Shown: positions 1-8,322 of the stretch, piece by piece
How the letters are laid out: the number at the start of each line of letters is the position of its first letter
Position numbering within the stretch: position 1 is the stretch's first letter
Translations under genes and position numbers: made by a program
Notes under the pieces: generated by a model
The model's input: the letters and a program-made list of their open reading frames with translations, nothing else
Database searches by the model: none
Told to the model about the DNA's origin: nothing
Assembly: GCA_963765935.1 (NCBI GenBank)
Contig: CAVXXX010000004.1
Coordinates: forward strand, 248,001 to 312,000
Source: JAMXLG01 sp963765935
GTDB taxonomy: Bacteria; Vulcanimicrobiota; Vulcanimicrobiia; Vulcanimicrobiales; Vulcanimicrobiaceae
DNA length: 64,000 nucleotides
Direction of reading: 5' to 3'

Positions 1-812
1 ATAACCACGAGCACGACCAGCCAACGTACGGCGTCGAGCGGCAGCGACTTCACGATGAACGCGGCGATCAGAACGCCGGGAATGCCGCCGATCGCCAAGC
101 CGAGCGCCGCCTTCAATTCATACGCGTTGAAACGGATGAAACGGATACTCGCCGTCGGCATGAGGAACGCGCACGAACCCATCATGATCGGAAACGCGGC
201 GCGCGGGTTCATCCCAAGCAGACTGATCATAATCAAACACGGCGCATAGAGACCGATGCCGATCGTCATGAGTGCGCCAAGACAGAAATTGATGATAATT
301 GCGAGCACGAGCAATCCACCGGTGAGCCCGAGCGCCGTACCACCGGCGGGTACGAGCTTGAGGTTCGCCATGATGAAGAGAGCCGCGGCGACCGCGAGCG
401 CACCTCCCATGCCGATTTGAACGTAGCGCCGCGGCCACCGCGCCACGAGCCCCGCGCCGAGCCACGCACCTACAACCGATGCGGCGATGAGCGCGATCAT
501 CGTAAATGGATCGACCCCGATGACCGTCGTGTAAATCAGCGCTTCCGCGACCGTCGGTAACGTATGTCCGATGTTGAGCGTACCGGGAATCTTTTCGTCG
601 GGAACCAGTTTGAAGAACTTAAAAAGCGACGTCGTCGGCGCGAACGAGCCGATCCCAAGCGTATCGAGGAAGTCCGTCAGGAATCCGATGCCCATCCGTC
701 CCCAACTTGGAAACGTGAACCCGCCCGCCGCGGGCATCTCACGAGCCCAAATGACGATGAAGACGACCGCAACTATGGCCAGTGCGATCAGGACGATCGA
801 AAGCACGCTCAT
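1..812 (-). CDS. TauE/SafE-family membrane permease (partial, C-terminus off the window)
   Basis: The reverse strand reads without a stop from an ATG at 812 to the window edge, about 270 residues. It begins with an N-terminal hydrophobic helix (MSVLSIVLIALAIVAVVFIV). A Gly-rich segment with LDTLGIGSFAPTTSLFK and GTLNIGHTLPTVAEALIY follows, typical of the first TauE/SafE repeat, and further hydrophobic helices end in GGIPGVLIAAFIVKSLPL. Family members are inner-membrane exporters of sulfonates or other sulfur-containing or organic anions. The closeness to metH and cysK fits sulfur metabolism, but the substrate is not determined. It lies 34 bases beyond the metH stop, so it may be the last gene of that operon. 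Confidence 0.85.
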   Translation of the reverse strand, partial: MSVLSIVLIALAIVAVVFIVIWAREMPAAGGFTFPSWGRMGIGFLTDFLDTLGIGSFAPTTSLFKFFKLVPDEKIPGTLNIGHTLPTVAEALIYTTVIGVDPFTMIALIAASVVGAWLGAGLVARWPRRYVQIGMGGALAVAAALFIMANLKLVPAGGTALGLTGGLLVLAIIINFCLGALMTIGIGLYAPCLIMISLLGMNPRAAFPIMMGSCAFLMPTASIRFIRFNAYELKAALGLAIGGIPGVLIAAFIVKSLPLDAVRWLVVLVV

Positions 813-846
813 GGCCCGCCTGGTTCGCGGTCGTTAGACGGCGTGC

Positions 847-3800
847 CTACGATACAGCGGCGGTTTCGCGCACGGCGGCGGCGTTGAAGTATGAAGCGCG
901 CGGGTGGTGCATGATGATGGCGGCCGTCGATTGTTCGGGGACGATTTGAAACGCTTCGGTCAGCGTCACGCCGATGCGATCGCCGGCTTCAAGGACGCGG
1001 AAGGCGATCTCGTGTTGTGAGAGATCGGGGCAGGCGCCATAGCCCCACGAATAGCGTTTGCCTCGGTCGGGATCCAACCGTAACTCCGTGCGGATGCGGC
1101 GGTGGGTCCATTCGGCAAGCGCTTCCGCCGACTGCACCGAGAAGCCGTGCAGGAAGTACGATTCGCTATAATCGCCCTTTGCTTGCAATTCTTCCGTGCG
1201 TTGCGCGGCGACGGTTCCAACGGTGACGACTTGTAACGCAACGACATCGATGCCTTCGCCGTTGACGGGTTCACGCAGGTAGTCGGCAAGACAGAGATGA
1301 TCGCCGCCGATTTGGCGCGTAAACGGAAAGCGCGCGATTTCGCGCGAGCGATTCCGCGGATCGTAGAGGATGACATCGTTGCCGATGCCGGCCGCCGGAA
1401 AATACCCGTACGCAACTTTGGGAAAAAGCAGTCCGCCACGCGCCGCTTCTTGTTGGTAGCGGTGCAGCCGCGGCTGGAATTCATCGCGCACGAGCGCCTC
1501 GAACGCTTCACCCTTGGTGTTGCTCGCGCCCCAGGAGAGCCGGTAGAGACTCTTCAGATCGAAACAGGGCCAGAGCTCTTCTACATCTACCGTTTCAAGC
1601 GTCTCCGGACCCCAGAACGGCGGCTGGGGAATGTCGACGTGCTCGCTCTTTACCGCGGAAATCGACGGCATTTCGCTTTGATGCACAGTCGCGTTGCGCG
1701 CGCGATCGCGCTGTGCGAACGCTTCCGCTCGAATCCGCTCGACGAATGCCGTGCGCGTCGTACCATCGTTCGTCAAACGATCGATGATGTCGAGCCCTTC
1801 GAAAGCATCTTTTGCGTAGAACAATCCCGGTTCGAAGAACCGCTCGCCCTCGTCGAGCAACGCGATGCGCCGTCCAAAATCTCGGTTGATCGCAGCACCG
1901 CCGACAATGACGGGAAACTGCAAACCGCGCGACTCCTGCTCTTGAACGCAGATCGGCATTTGTTTGCTGGTCGATACGAGCAGCGCAGAGAGGCCGATGG
2001 CATCGGCGTTGACTTCAACGGCCTTATCGAGGATCGTATTCATCGGCACTTGTTTGCCGAGATCGTACACCGTGTAGCCGTTGTTCGTCAGAATCGTGTT
2101 GACGAGATTCTTGCCGATATCGTGCACGTCGCCGAAGACCGTCGCGAGGACGACGGTGCCCTTCGTCGAGCCCTCTTTCTTTTCAAGGAACTGTTCGAGA
2201 TGCGCAACGGCTTTCTTCATCACTTCCGCGGACTGCAACACGAACGGCAGAATCAACTCGCCCGCGCCGAACTTATCGCCGACATCTTTCATCGCGGGAA
2301 GCAAGATTTCGTTGAGCACGGCGACCGGCGTGCGAGCTTGAAGCGCGACGTCGATCTTCGCTTCGATGCCATCCTTGCGGCGGCGAAGAATCGCGTTATG
2401 AATCTGCTGTTCGATTGGGAGTTCAGCTTCGGCATCAACGCTGTCATCCTCAGCTTGTCGAAGGACGGCAGATTCGAAATGTTCGATGAAGCGACTCAGC
2501 GCGTCGGGACGCCGGTTGAAGACGAGATCGTCGCAGAGCTCGCGAACGGTTGGATCGATTTCCGCGTAGGGCGTGATTTCTTTCGCATGCACGAGCGCAA
2601 GGTCGAGTCCCGCTTCCACGCAGTGGTGCAAGAACACCGAATTGAGCGCTGCGCGCGCCGCAGGTTTCAGTCCGAATGAAACGTTCGAAACGCCAAGCGA
2701 AGTGAGCACACCTGGAAGCTCGCGCTTGATCAGACGAATGCCTTCGATCGTCTCAATGGCTGAATTAACAAACTCGGCATCGCCGGTCGCAAGCGTGAAC
2801 GTAAGATCGTCGAAGATCAACGCGCCGGCCGGTAAGTGATATTCGCCGACAACGATGTCGTAAATTCGCTTGGCGACTTCGAGCTTGCGTTGGGCCGTCT
2901 TCGCCATGCCGGTTTCATCGATCGTGAGCGCAACGACGGCGGCACCGTGCTCGACCGCGAGCGGCAGCACGACGTCCATTTTCGCGCGTCCTGCTTCGAG
3001 GTGCACGGAGTTCACGATCGCGCGCCCGGGGTTGTTCTCGAGCGCAACCTGAACCACGCGCGGTTCAGTGGAATCGATCATCAACGGCGCTTCGATGGAT
3101 TGCGCGAGACGGCGAACAAGTTCCCGCATTTGTACGTCTTCGTCCGTACGCTCGGTAAGAGCGCAGCACACGTCGAGAACGTGCGCGCCGCCTTCGACTT
3201 GCTCGCGCGCGACGAGCATGATCTCGTCGTAATTGTCCTCGAGCAACAGACGCTTGATCCTACGCGAACCCTGGCTATTGATTCGTTCGCCGACAAGCAA
3301 CGGCCGCGGCTGCTGTTCGAGCGTAATCGCCGTCATCGCGGAGGCGACATACTCGGAACGGCCGTCGCCTTCCGCCCTTCGACTCCGCTCCGCTCCGCTC
3401 AGGATGACAACTTTTTTGGCGTTAAAAGGCATGGCGTCGACCGCTTCACGCAACGCAATAATATGTGCGGGTGTCGTACCGCAGCAACCGCCCACGATGT
3501 TCACATGGAATTCGCGAACGAAATCCGCAAGTTCGCGTGCGAGTTCGTCGGGCGCTTCCGGGTAAATCGTCTCGCCCTTCGGACCCATCAGCGGCAATCC
3601 GGCGTTCGGAATCACGCTCACGTAGCAGCGGGAATTTTCCGCCAGATATCGCAAGGAGTCGCGCATTTGCGCGGGGCCCGTCGAGCAATTCAAACCGACG
3701 ACATCAATAGGCAGCGCATCAAGGGTTGCGGTGATCGCGCGAATGTCGGTGCCGAGCAACATCCGCCCTTCGGTGATGAGTGTCGGCTGCGCCTGAATCG

Positions 3801-4371
3801 GGACGCGCCGCAACCCACGGCCGAATTCGCGAACGATGCCCGCGATCGCGGCTTTGAGTTCGAGCAAATCTTGCATCGTCTCGAGAAGGAGCAGATCGAC
3901 GCCGCCGTCTACGAGCGCGCGCGCCTGTTCTCCATAGATCGTTGCAAGCTCTTCGAACGTGATCTTCGAAAGCGACGGATCCGAGGACGATACGAGCATC
4001 CCCGTCGGCCCCATGGATCCCGCAACAAAGCGCGGACGATCGGGTGTCGCAATCGCATCGCAGGCATCACGCGCGATCTCGGCGGAGCGAAGATTGATTT
4101 CGTACGTCTTCGCGCCGAGTTCGTATTCGTCGAGCTTCAACCGCGATGCGGTAAACGAATCCGTTTCGACGACGTCCGCGCCGGCTTCCAAATACGCCGC
4201 ATGAATGTTTCGGATGATCTCCGGACGCGTGAGCACGAGCGCCTCGTTGCAGCCGAGGTAACGCTCACCGCCGAAGTCCGGCGCAGATAAATCGAGCGCC
4301 ATGAGCTGCGTGCCCATGGCGCCATCGTAAATCAGTACCCGCTCTTGCAGCAGGCGCAAATAGTCTCGCAA
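847..4371 (-). CDS. metH: Cobalamin-dependent methionine synthase
   Basis: This 1174-residue protein transfers the methyl group of methyltetrahydrofolate to homocysteine through cobalamin. All four modules are present. The homocysteine domain has GAMGTQ near residue 18, LNCSTGP and the zinc-binding GGCCGTTPAH. The pterin domain starts near residue 358 (LLVGERINSQGSRR). The cobalamin domain has the DVHDIGKN base-off motif. The C-terminal activation domain has RYSWGYGACPDL. The start is TTG, immediately after the TAA of the asparaginase gene; no other start precedes the conserved GAMGTQ, so translation is probably coupled. The linkers near residues 321-336 and 635-643 are encoded by copies of a dispersed repeat. 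Confidence 0.97.
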   Translation of the reverse strand: MRDYLRLLQERVLIYDGAMGTQLMALDLSAPDFGGERYLGCNEALVLTRPEIIRNIHAAYLEAGADVVETDSFTASRLKLDEYELGAKTYEINLRSAEIARDACDAIATPDRPRFVAGSMGPTGMLVSSSDPSLSKITFEELATIYGEQARALVDGGVDLLLLETMQDLLELKAAIAGIVREFGRGLRRVPIQAQPTLITEGRMLLGTDIRAITATLDALPIDVVGLNCSTGPAQMRDSLRYLAENSRCYVSVIPNAGLPLMGPKGETIYPEAPDELARELADFVREFHVNIVGGCCGTTPAHIIALREAVDAMPFNAKKVVILSGAERSRRAEGDGRSEYVASAMTAITLEQQPRPLLVGERINSQGSRRIKRLLLEDNYDEIMLVAREQVEGGAHVLDVCCALTERTDEDVQMRELVRRLAQSIEAPLMIDSTEPRVVQVALENNPGRAIVNSVHLEAGRAKMDVVLPLAVEHGAAVVALTIDETGMAKTAQRKLEVAKRIYDIVVGEYHLPAGALIFDDLTFTLATGDAEFVNSAIETIEGIRLIKRELPGVLTSLGVSNVSFGLKPAARAALNSVFLHHCVEAGLDLALVHAKEITPYAEIDPTVRELCDDLVFNRRPDALSRFIEHFESAVLRQAEDDSVDAEAELPIEQQIHNAILRRRKDGIEAKIDVALQARTPVAVLNEILLPAMKDVGDKFGAGELILPFVLQSAEVMKKAVAHLEQFLEKKEGSTKGTVVLATVFGDVHDIGKNLVNTILTNNGYTVYDLGKQVPMNTILDKAVEVNADAIGLSALLVSTSKQMPICVQEQESRGLQFPVIVGGAAINRDFGRRIALLDEGERFFEPGLFYAKDAFEGLDIIDRLTNDGTTRTAFVERIRAEAFAQRDRARNATVHQSEMPSISAVKSEHVDIPQPPFWGPETLETVDVEELWPCFDLKSLYRLSWGASNTKGEAFEALVRDEFQPRLHRYQQEAARGGLLFPKVAYGYFPAAGIGNDVILYDPRNRSREIARFPFTRQIGGDHLCLADYLREPVNGEGIDVVALQVVTVGTVAAQRTEELQAKGDYSESYFLHGFSVQSAEALAEWTHRRIRTELRLDPDRGKRYSWGYGACPDLSQHEIAFRVLEAGDRIGVTLTEAFQIVPEQSTAAIIMHHPRASYFNAAAVRETAAVS
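2442..2465 (-). repeat. Dispersed short repeat inside metH (copy 1)
   Basis: On the minus strand this reads CCTTCGACAAGCTGAGGATG plus flanking bases. It differs by one base from the copy at 40381-40404. It is read in frame as VLRQAEDDS in the linker between the pterin and cobalamin-cap domains of MetH. Confidence 0.75.
3376..3409 (+). repeat. Dispersed short repeat inside metH (copy 2, expanded centre)
   Basis: It begins CCTTCGACTCC, has three CCGCT-type units in the middle and ends CTCAGGATGACA, so both ends match the copy at 40381-40404. It is read in frame on the minus strand as LSGAERSRRAEG, in the linker between the homocysteine and pterin domains of MetH. Confidence 0.75.
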
Positions 4372-5385
4372 TTAGGTTCTACTACTCGCTTGTTCGATGG
4401 CGAAGTCTGACGCGACGCGGATCTCTCCGACGGCTCGTCCGGCTCGATTATACACGACGGGGTGCGCGAATGCCCGTAGTTCCGTCGCATCGGCGACCGG
4501 GGAACCGAGCGTTCTGAGCGCCGCCATCGTAACTGGAGCTCGAGCCCGGCTCGCGCCGTCGACGACCTTGCTCGCAACGCCCAGGCCGTCGGGAATCAGC
4601 GAGAGGCCGTGGACGCCTTCGGCACCCGCCTTGCACGCAATACTGCCGCCGCCTGCCGCCATGAGGACCGAGTCGAACTCGCCCGTACCGCAAACGTACT
4701 CGGGATGCGAAACCATCGCATCGCGCACTACGAGCAGCGCCATTGCATCGCGCGGATCGATCTCGGTCAGCGAGGCGAGGCGGGCGAACGCCATCGCTGC
4801 CCTTCGCAGGCTCGTCGCGTACACCGGAATCCCGCAGCCGTCCACACCGATCGGCCACGCAGCCGGATCGTCATCCGACATGCGGGCGCAAAAGGCGAGA
4901 ATCGCTTGTTGCGCGGGATTATCGATCTGCAAGTAGGTTGAGAGATCGGCACCGAGCACCGTAGCCAATGCAAGTATGCCCGCATGTTTGCCGGAACAGT
5001 TATTGTGCACCGCGCGCGGTTTTTCTCTGCGTTCTATTAGCGCGCGCGAGGCCTTTTCATTGTACGGGTAGTGCGCGCCGCATTGCAGCATCGATTCATC
5101 AGCGCCGATCTTCCGCAGAATAGATTCAACGGCGTCGATATGAAACGGCTCTCCGGTATGCGAGGCAGCCAGAACCGCGATCTCTCGCATATCGAGTCCA
5201 AACCGGTCTCGAACGCCTGCCGCAATGGCGGCCGCCGCAATAAACGGCTTGGCCGAAGAACGTAAAAACACCGGCGACGAAATATCGCCGGTGGAGAAGA
5301 TCACGTCGCCGCGCGGTGTTGCGGCAGCTGCGGCGACGTGATGAACTGATTCTACGAGATTACCGCGGGTGACTTCGACGTTCAC
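4372..5385 (-). CDS. L-asparaginase II (AnsA type, PF06089 family)
   Basis: This 337-residue amidase is predicted to hydrolyse L-asparagine to aspartate and ammonia. It belongs to the Rhizobium etli AnsA-like family, not the E. coli AnsA/AnsB fold. Typical segments are VTRGNLVESVHH at the N-terminus, RSSAKPF, AASHTGEPFH, NNCSGKHAG, GVDGCGIPVY and GTGEFDS. The GTG at 5385 overlaps the cysK stop as GTGA and places the family N-terminus (VNVEVTRGNLVES) correctly; an upstream extension into cysK would be meaningless. It is the middle gene of the cysK-asparaginase-metH operon, and its TAA abuts the metH start. Confidence 0.9.
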   Translation of the reverse strand: MNVEVTRGNLVESVHHVAAAAATPRGDVIFSTGDISSPVFLRSSAKPFIAAAAIAAGVRDRFGLDMREIAVLAASHTGEPFHIDAVESILRKIGADESMLQCGAHYPYNEKASRALIERREKPRAVHNNCSGKHAGILALATVLGADLSTYLQIDNPAQQAILAFCARMSDDDPAAWPIGVDGCGIPVYATSLRRAAMAFARLASLTEIDPRDAMALLVVRDAMVSHPEYVCGTGEFDSVLMAAGGGSIACKAGAEGVHGLSLIPDGLGVASKVVDGASRARAPVTMAALRTLGSPVADATELRAFAHPVVYNRAGRAVGEIRVASDFAIEQASSRT

Positions 5386-6347
5386 GAAACGAGGGCAGGT
5401 TCTACGATCACAGCTTCCTGTTCTGCAAAGACCGGATTGCTTAGGTAACGTTCGCCGGTGTCGCAAGCGATCGTGACGATCGTCTTGCCGGCAGATTCAG
5501 GCCGCGCCGCGACCTTCAACGCTGCCCAAATATTCGCGCCCGCCGAGATTCCGACGAGCATGCCTTCTTCTCTTGCCGCGCGCCGCGCCATCGCAATTGC
5601 GTCCGCATCGCTGACCCGAATGATTTCATCGTAGACGCTTGTATCGAGCACCTTTGGTACGAAGCCCGTTCCCGTGCCTTGGATCTTATGGGGTCCCGGC
5701 GTTCCGCCCGAGAGCACCGGCGATGCATCCGGTTCGCCGGCGATGATCTTGATGCCGGGCTTGCGCTCCTTGAGCAAATGACCCGCACCGGTAATCGTGC
5801 CGCCCGTTCCGATCATGGCGACGACAATGTCGACCTTTCCGTCGGTGTCGCGCCAAATCTCTTCACCGGTGGTGCGGTAGTGAATCTCGGGATTCGCCGG
5901 ATTCTCGAACTGCTGCGGCACGAAGTACTTGCCCGGTGCGCCGCTGCGAATCTCTTCGGCTTTCGCGATCGCACCCTTCATGCCGTCGGTTCCCGGCGTA
6001 AGCACGACTTGCGCGCCGTACGCCTTCAATAAATTGCGCCGTTCAACGGTCATGGTGTCCGGCATCACGAGAATACAACGATAACCCTTTGCCGCCGCGA
6101 CGAACGCAAGCGCGATACCCGTGTTGCCGCTCGTAGGTTCGAGAATGGTCATGCCGGGAAGCAAGCGACCATCACGCTCGGCGGCCTCGATCATCGATAC
6201 GCCGATACGATCTTTGACCGAACCGGCCGGATTGAACGACTCCATTTTCACAAGAATCGTTCCGGGAAGCCCCTTGTTGAGCCGCGGGATCTTCACCAGA
6301 GGCGTGTTGCCGAATGTATCGGCCAGATTCTCGTATATGCGTGCCAT
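5382..6347 (-). CDS. cysK: Cysteine synthase A (O-acetylserine sulfhydrylase)
   Basis: This PLP enzyme of 321 residues makes cysteine from O-acetylserine and sulfide. The PLP lysine lies in AGSVKDRIG near residue 44, the substrate loop is EPTSGNTGIALA, and a phosphate loop is seen at GTGGTITGAG. Length is normal for CysK. The ATG at 6347 has no clear Shine-Dalgarno sequence but sits 7 bases after a TATACA hexamer, so the transcript may be leaderless. It is the first gene of the operon and overlaps the asparaginase gene by 4 bases. Confidence 0.95.
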   Translation of the reverse strand: MARIYENLADTFGNTPLVKIPRLNKGLPGTILVKMESFNPAGSVKDRIGVSMIEAAERDGRLLPGMTILEPTSGNTGIALAFVAAAKGYRCILVMPDTMTVERRNLLKAYGAQVVLTPGTDGMKGAIAKAEEIRSGAPGKYFVPQQFENPANPEIHYRTTGEEIWRDTDGKVDIVVAMIGTGGTITGAGHLLKERKPGIKIIAGEPDASPVLSGGTPGPHKIQGTGTGFVPKVLDTSVYDEIIRVSDADAIAMARRAAREEGMLVGISAGANIWAALKVAARPESAGKTIVTIACDTGERYLSNPVFAEQEAVIVEPALVS

Positions 6348-6354
6348 AGTGGCT

Positions 6355-6360
6355 TGTATA
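6355..6360 (-). promoter_or_regulatory. Putative -10 element of cysK (leaderless)
   Basis: TATACA on the minus strand ends 7 bases before the cysK ATG. Transcription would start at or next to the ATG. No convincing -35 hexamer is visible 17 bases upstream, so this is tentative. Confidence 0.35.
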
Positions 6361-6436
6361 ACCCCGTAGGCTGGAGCGGAGTTTTCAGGCTTGGCTTGCG
6401 AAGGCGGAAGCCCTGCCGGAGCGAAGGCCCCGGCAC

Positions 6437-7459
6437 GTGTTCAGTCTCACCGAGAAATCGCTCTACGTCGACGCGCTCGATCTTTGGATCGATAGTATGT
6501 CGACGCGCGATCGCTGCTACGTGTCGCATGGCCACAGCGATCATGCGCGGGAACATCGTGTCGTCGTAACAACGCCGAATACCGCGCAGATTTGCCGCAC
6601 GCGATTCGCGCGGCGTCAGGAATTCGCGCAGCTTTCACTTCTTCCGCGTACCGAACGACCGCGCATGGACGTCTCGTTCGAGGAGCACGCGTACAACGAA
6701 TCGTGGATGGAAGGCGACCATCGCCTGACGCTCTTCTCCGCCGGACACGTACTGGGCAGTTCGCAACTTCTCATCGAAGGTGAAGCCGGCGCATTCGTAT
6801 ACACCGGCGATTTCAAACTAACGGACTCATTCACGGCGGAAGCACCGGAAGTAAAACGATGCGATGTCGTGCTGATGGAGTGCACGTACGGACGACCGCA
6901 CTACGTCTTTCCGCCGCGCGACGAAGTCGCCGGCGCAATGGTTGAATTCGCGCGCGAAGCACTGGAAGCTGATGCCGTCCCGGTGTTCTTCGCATATTCG
7001 CTCGGCAAAGCGCAAGAAGCGATTGCGATTCTGGGAAACGCCGGCATTCCGCTGACGGTGCACGGCGCAATCGACACGATGACGAAAATCTACGAACGGT
7101 GCGGCATCCTGATGCCGCCGTATAAGCGCTACTACGCGGAGAATTTTGATACCGCAAGCTCGCTTATATGGCCGCCGGGCGGGAAAGCACTGCCGAAAGC
7201 GTTGCGCGATCGCGATGTACGAACTGCGGTACTAACCGGGTGGTCGCTCGATCGCGGCGCACTCTTCCGGTATGGAACCGAGCGTGGGTTTGCTCTCTCG
7301 GATCATGCCGACTACCCGTCGCTGCTACGCTATATCGAACTCGCGCAGCCGAAAAAAGTACTGCTGAACCACGGCTGGCGAGACTTTGTGTACCGGCTTC
7401 GCGCACTCGGCGTCGACGCGGAATACCTCGAAGCGAACGTACAATTGACGCTTTTTTAG
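6437..7459 (+). CDS. Ligase-associated metallo-beta-lactamase-fold DNA exonuclease
   Basis: This 340-residue protein has an MBL-fold metal motif, SHGHSDHA, near residue 35. It also has YTGDFKL, a GRP..V..PR segment and ALSDHADY, and it ends with KVLLNHGW. This is the architecture of the CPSF-like ligase-associated exonuclease that accompanies LigB-type DNA ligase, Lhr-Core helicase and an MPE phosphoesterase in bacterial repair clusters. Here the ligase lies at 10050 and the helicase/phosphoesterase pair at 28.6-32 kb. It starts with GTG, is divergent from cysK, and the 89-base gap carries the promoters of both. The exact nucleic acid substrate is inferred from the family. Confidence 0.85.
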   Translation: MFSLTEKSLYVDALDLWIDSMSTRDRCYVSHGHSDHAREHRVVVTTPNTAQICRTRFARRQEFAQLSLLPRTERPRMDVSFEEHAYNESWMEGDHRLTLFSAGHVLGSSQLLIEGEAGAFVYTGDFKLTDSFTAEAPEVKRCDVVLMECTYGRPHYVFPPRDEVAGAMVEFAREALEADAVPVFFAYSLGKAQEAIAILGNAGIPLTVHGAIDTMTKIYERCGILMPPYKRYYAENFDTASSLIWPPGGKALPKALRDRDVRTAVLTGWSLDRGALFRYGTERGFALSDHADYPSLLRYIELAQPKKVLLNHGWRDFVYRLRALGVDAEYLEANVQLTLF

Positions 7460-7572
7460 TGATTGCGATCGTCGGAAGGCGGCTCGCGCCGGAGCTTCGA
7501 CCGCTGGGCTGCCGCCAGCGAAACCACTGACACCGCAAGCCCTGATAAAACAACAAAATCGACGGCGCTCAT
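7456..7572 (-). CDS. Possible 38-residue single-helix membrane peptide
   Basis: This short frame starts at an ATG after a GAGAGG sequence. It encodes a hydrophobic helix (VDFVVLSGLAVSVVSLAAA) followed by a charged tail (QRSKLRREPPSDDRNH). The stop overlaps the end of the exonuclease gene convergently. It fills most of the otherwise empty 200-base gap between 7459 and 7660. No family is recognised, and evidence rests only on the start context and helix. Confidence 0.3.
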   Translation of the reverse strand: MSAVDFVVLSGLAVSVVSLAAAQRSKLRREPPSDDRNH

Positions 7573-7659
7573 AACCCCTCTCGCATAAGGCTGCGCGCGT
7601 TAGGAGCTTATGAAACCGGTTTGCGTTGAAGAATTAAAGAACCGGATGAGAAGGCCGTC

Positions 7660-7989
7660 TTAACGTTGTGAAGGGATGTGGCCTTCTTCAAGCGAGCGTA
7701 TGTCGTCTTCACAAAAGTGATTGAAGTATGTATCGCGCAGATTACCCAGGCGCATATCGGATATCGTTTTGGTTCCGTCACCGCGGAAAATATCCATCGA
7801 TTTCAAAAACGGGATGTACCGGGCCATTCGTACCATACGCCAGTCCGTTAGCTTCCATTTGTTCAGAGCCATGTACTCGTAGTCGTACGGAGGCAGCGCG
7901 ACACTTTTCTTGCCGTCAAGCGGTGTGAGTTTGACGCGGAAGCCCTCTTTTTCGAAAATCGCGTCTTCGACTTGTTTTATTGATGCCAT
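7660..7989 (-). CDS. Conserved-looking hypothetical protein, 109 residues
   Basis: This soluble, charged protein starts MASIKQVEDAIFEKEGF and contains a Tyr-rich stretch (PPYDYEYMALNKWKLTDWR) and basic/aromatic patches. No family is recognised, and no signal peptide or membrane helix is seen. It lies 15 bases after the stop of the AsnC-type sensor gene on the same strand, so the two probably form an operon. A link to a small-molecule-responsive regulator is a guess. Confidence 0.7.
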   Translation of the reverse strand: MASIKQVEDAIFEKEGFRVKLTPLDGKKSVALPPYDYEYMALNKWKLTDWRMVRMARYIPFLKSMDIFRGDGTKTISDMRLGNLRDTYFNHFCEDDIRSLEEGHIPSQR

Positions 7990-8004
7990 GAGCGGCGATC
8001 GCTC

Positions 8005-8283
8005 CTACTCGAGCCCGATGTCCCAAAGCATGCCCAGGTCTTTTTTCGAGAACGTCTTGAACGCAATCAGCGTTTCGGTACTTTCAATGCCTTCGAGCGC
8101 CGCAACATGCTCGGTGACGAGGTCGTTGAGCGCTTCGTGTTCTTTGACGCGCGCGATTGCAACAACGTCGAACGGTCCTGCTACCGAATAGACTTCCGCG
8201 ATGCCGTCGATTGCCAGCAGATCATCGGCAATCGATTTGAGTCTCGGACGCGCAACGTTCATCAAAATAAAGGCCGTGACCAT
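8005..8283 (-). CDS. Stand-alone AsnC/Lrp ligand-binding (RAM) domain protein
   Basis: The 92 residues (starting MVTAFILMNVARPRLKSIAD) match only the C-terminal RAM domain of Lrp/AsnC regulators. They show beta-alpha-beta segments VYSVAGPFDVVAIARV and VTEHVAALEGIESTETLIAF. There is no helix-turn-helix. Such SARD-type proteins form the same ligand-binding oligomers as full Lrp proteins and may modulate them or bind amino acids. It is divergent from the serine hydrolase gene at 8323, with 39 bases between them, and probably co-transcribed with the 109-residue gene downstream. Confidence 0.85.
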   Translation of the reverse strand: MVTAFILMNVARPRLKSIADDLLAIDGIAEVYSVAGPFDVVAIARVKEHEALNDLVTEHVAALEGIESTETLIAFKTFSKKDLGMLWDIGLE

Positions 8284-8322
8284 GGCCGAGGCCTTCGCGG
8301 CAGCCCGGGAGAACGCCCCCTC

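Noticed and set aside
1297..4290. Two long plus-strand frames of 460 and 484 codons
   Set aside because: They lie fully antisense to metH, have shadow-type composition rich in Arg and His, and show no family match.
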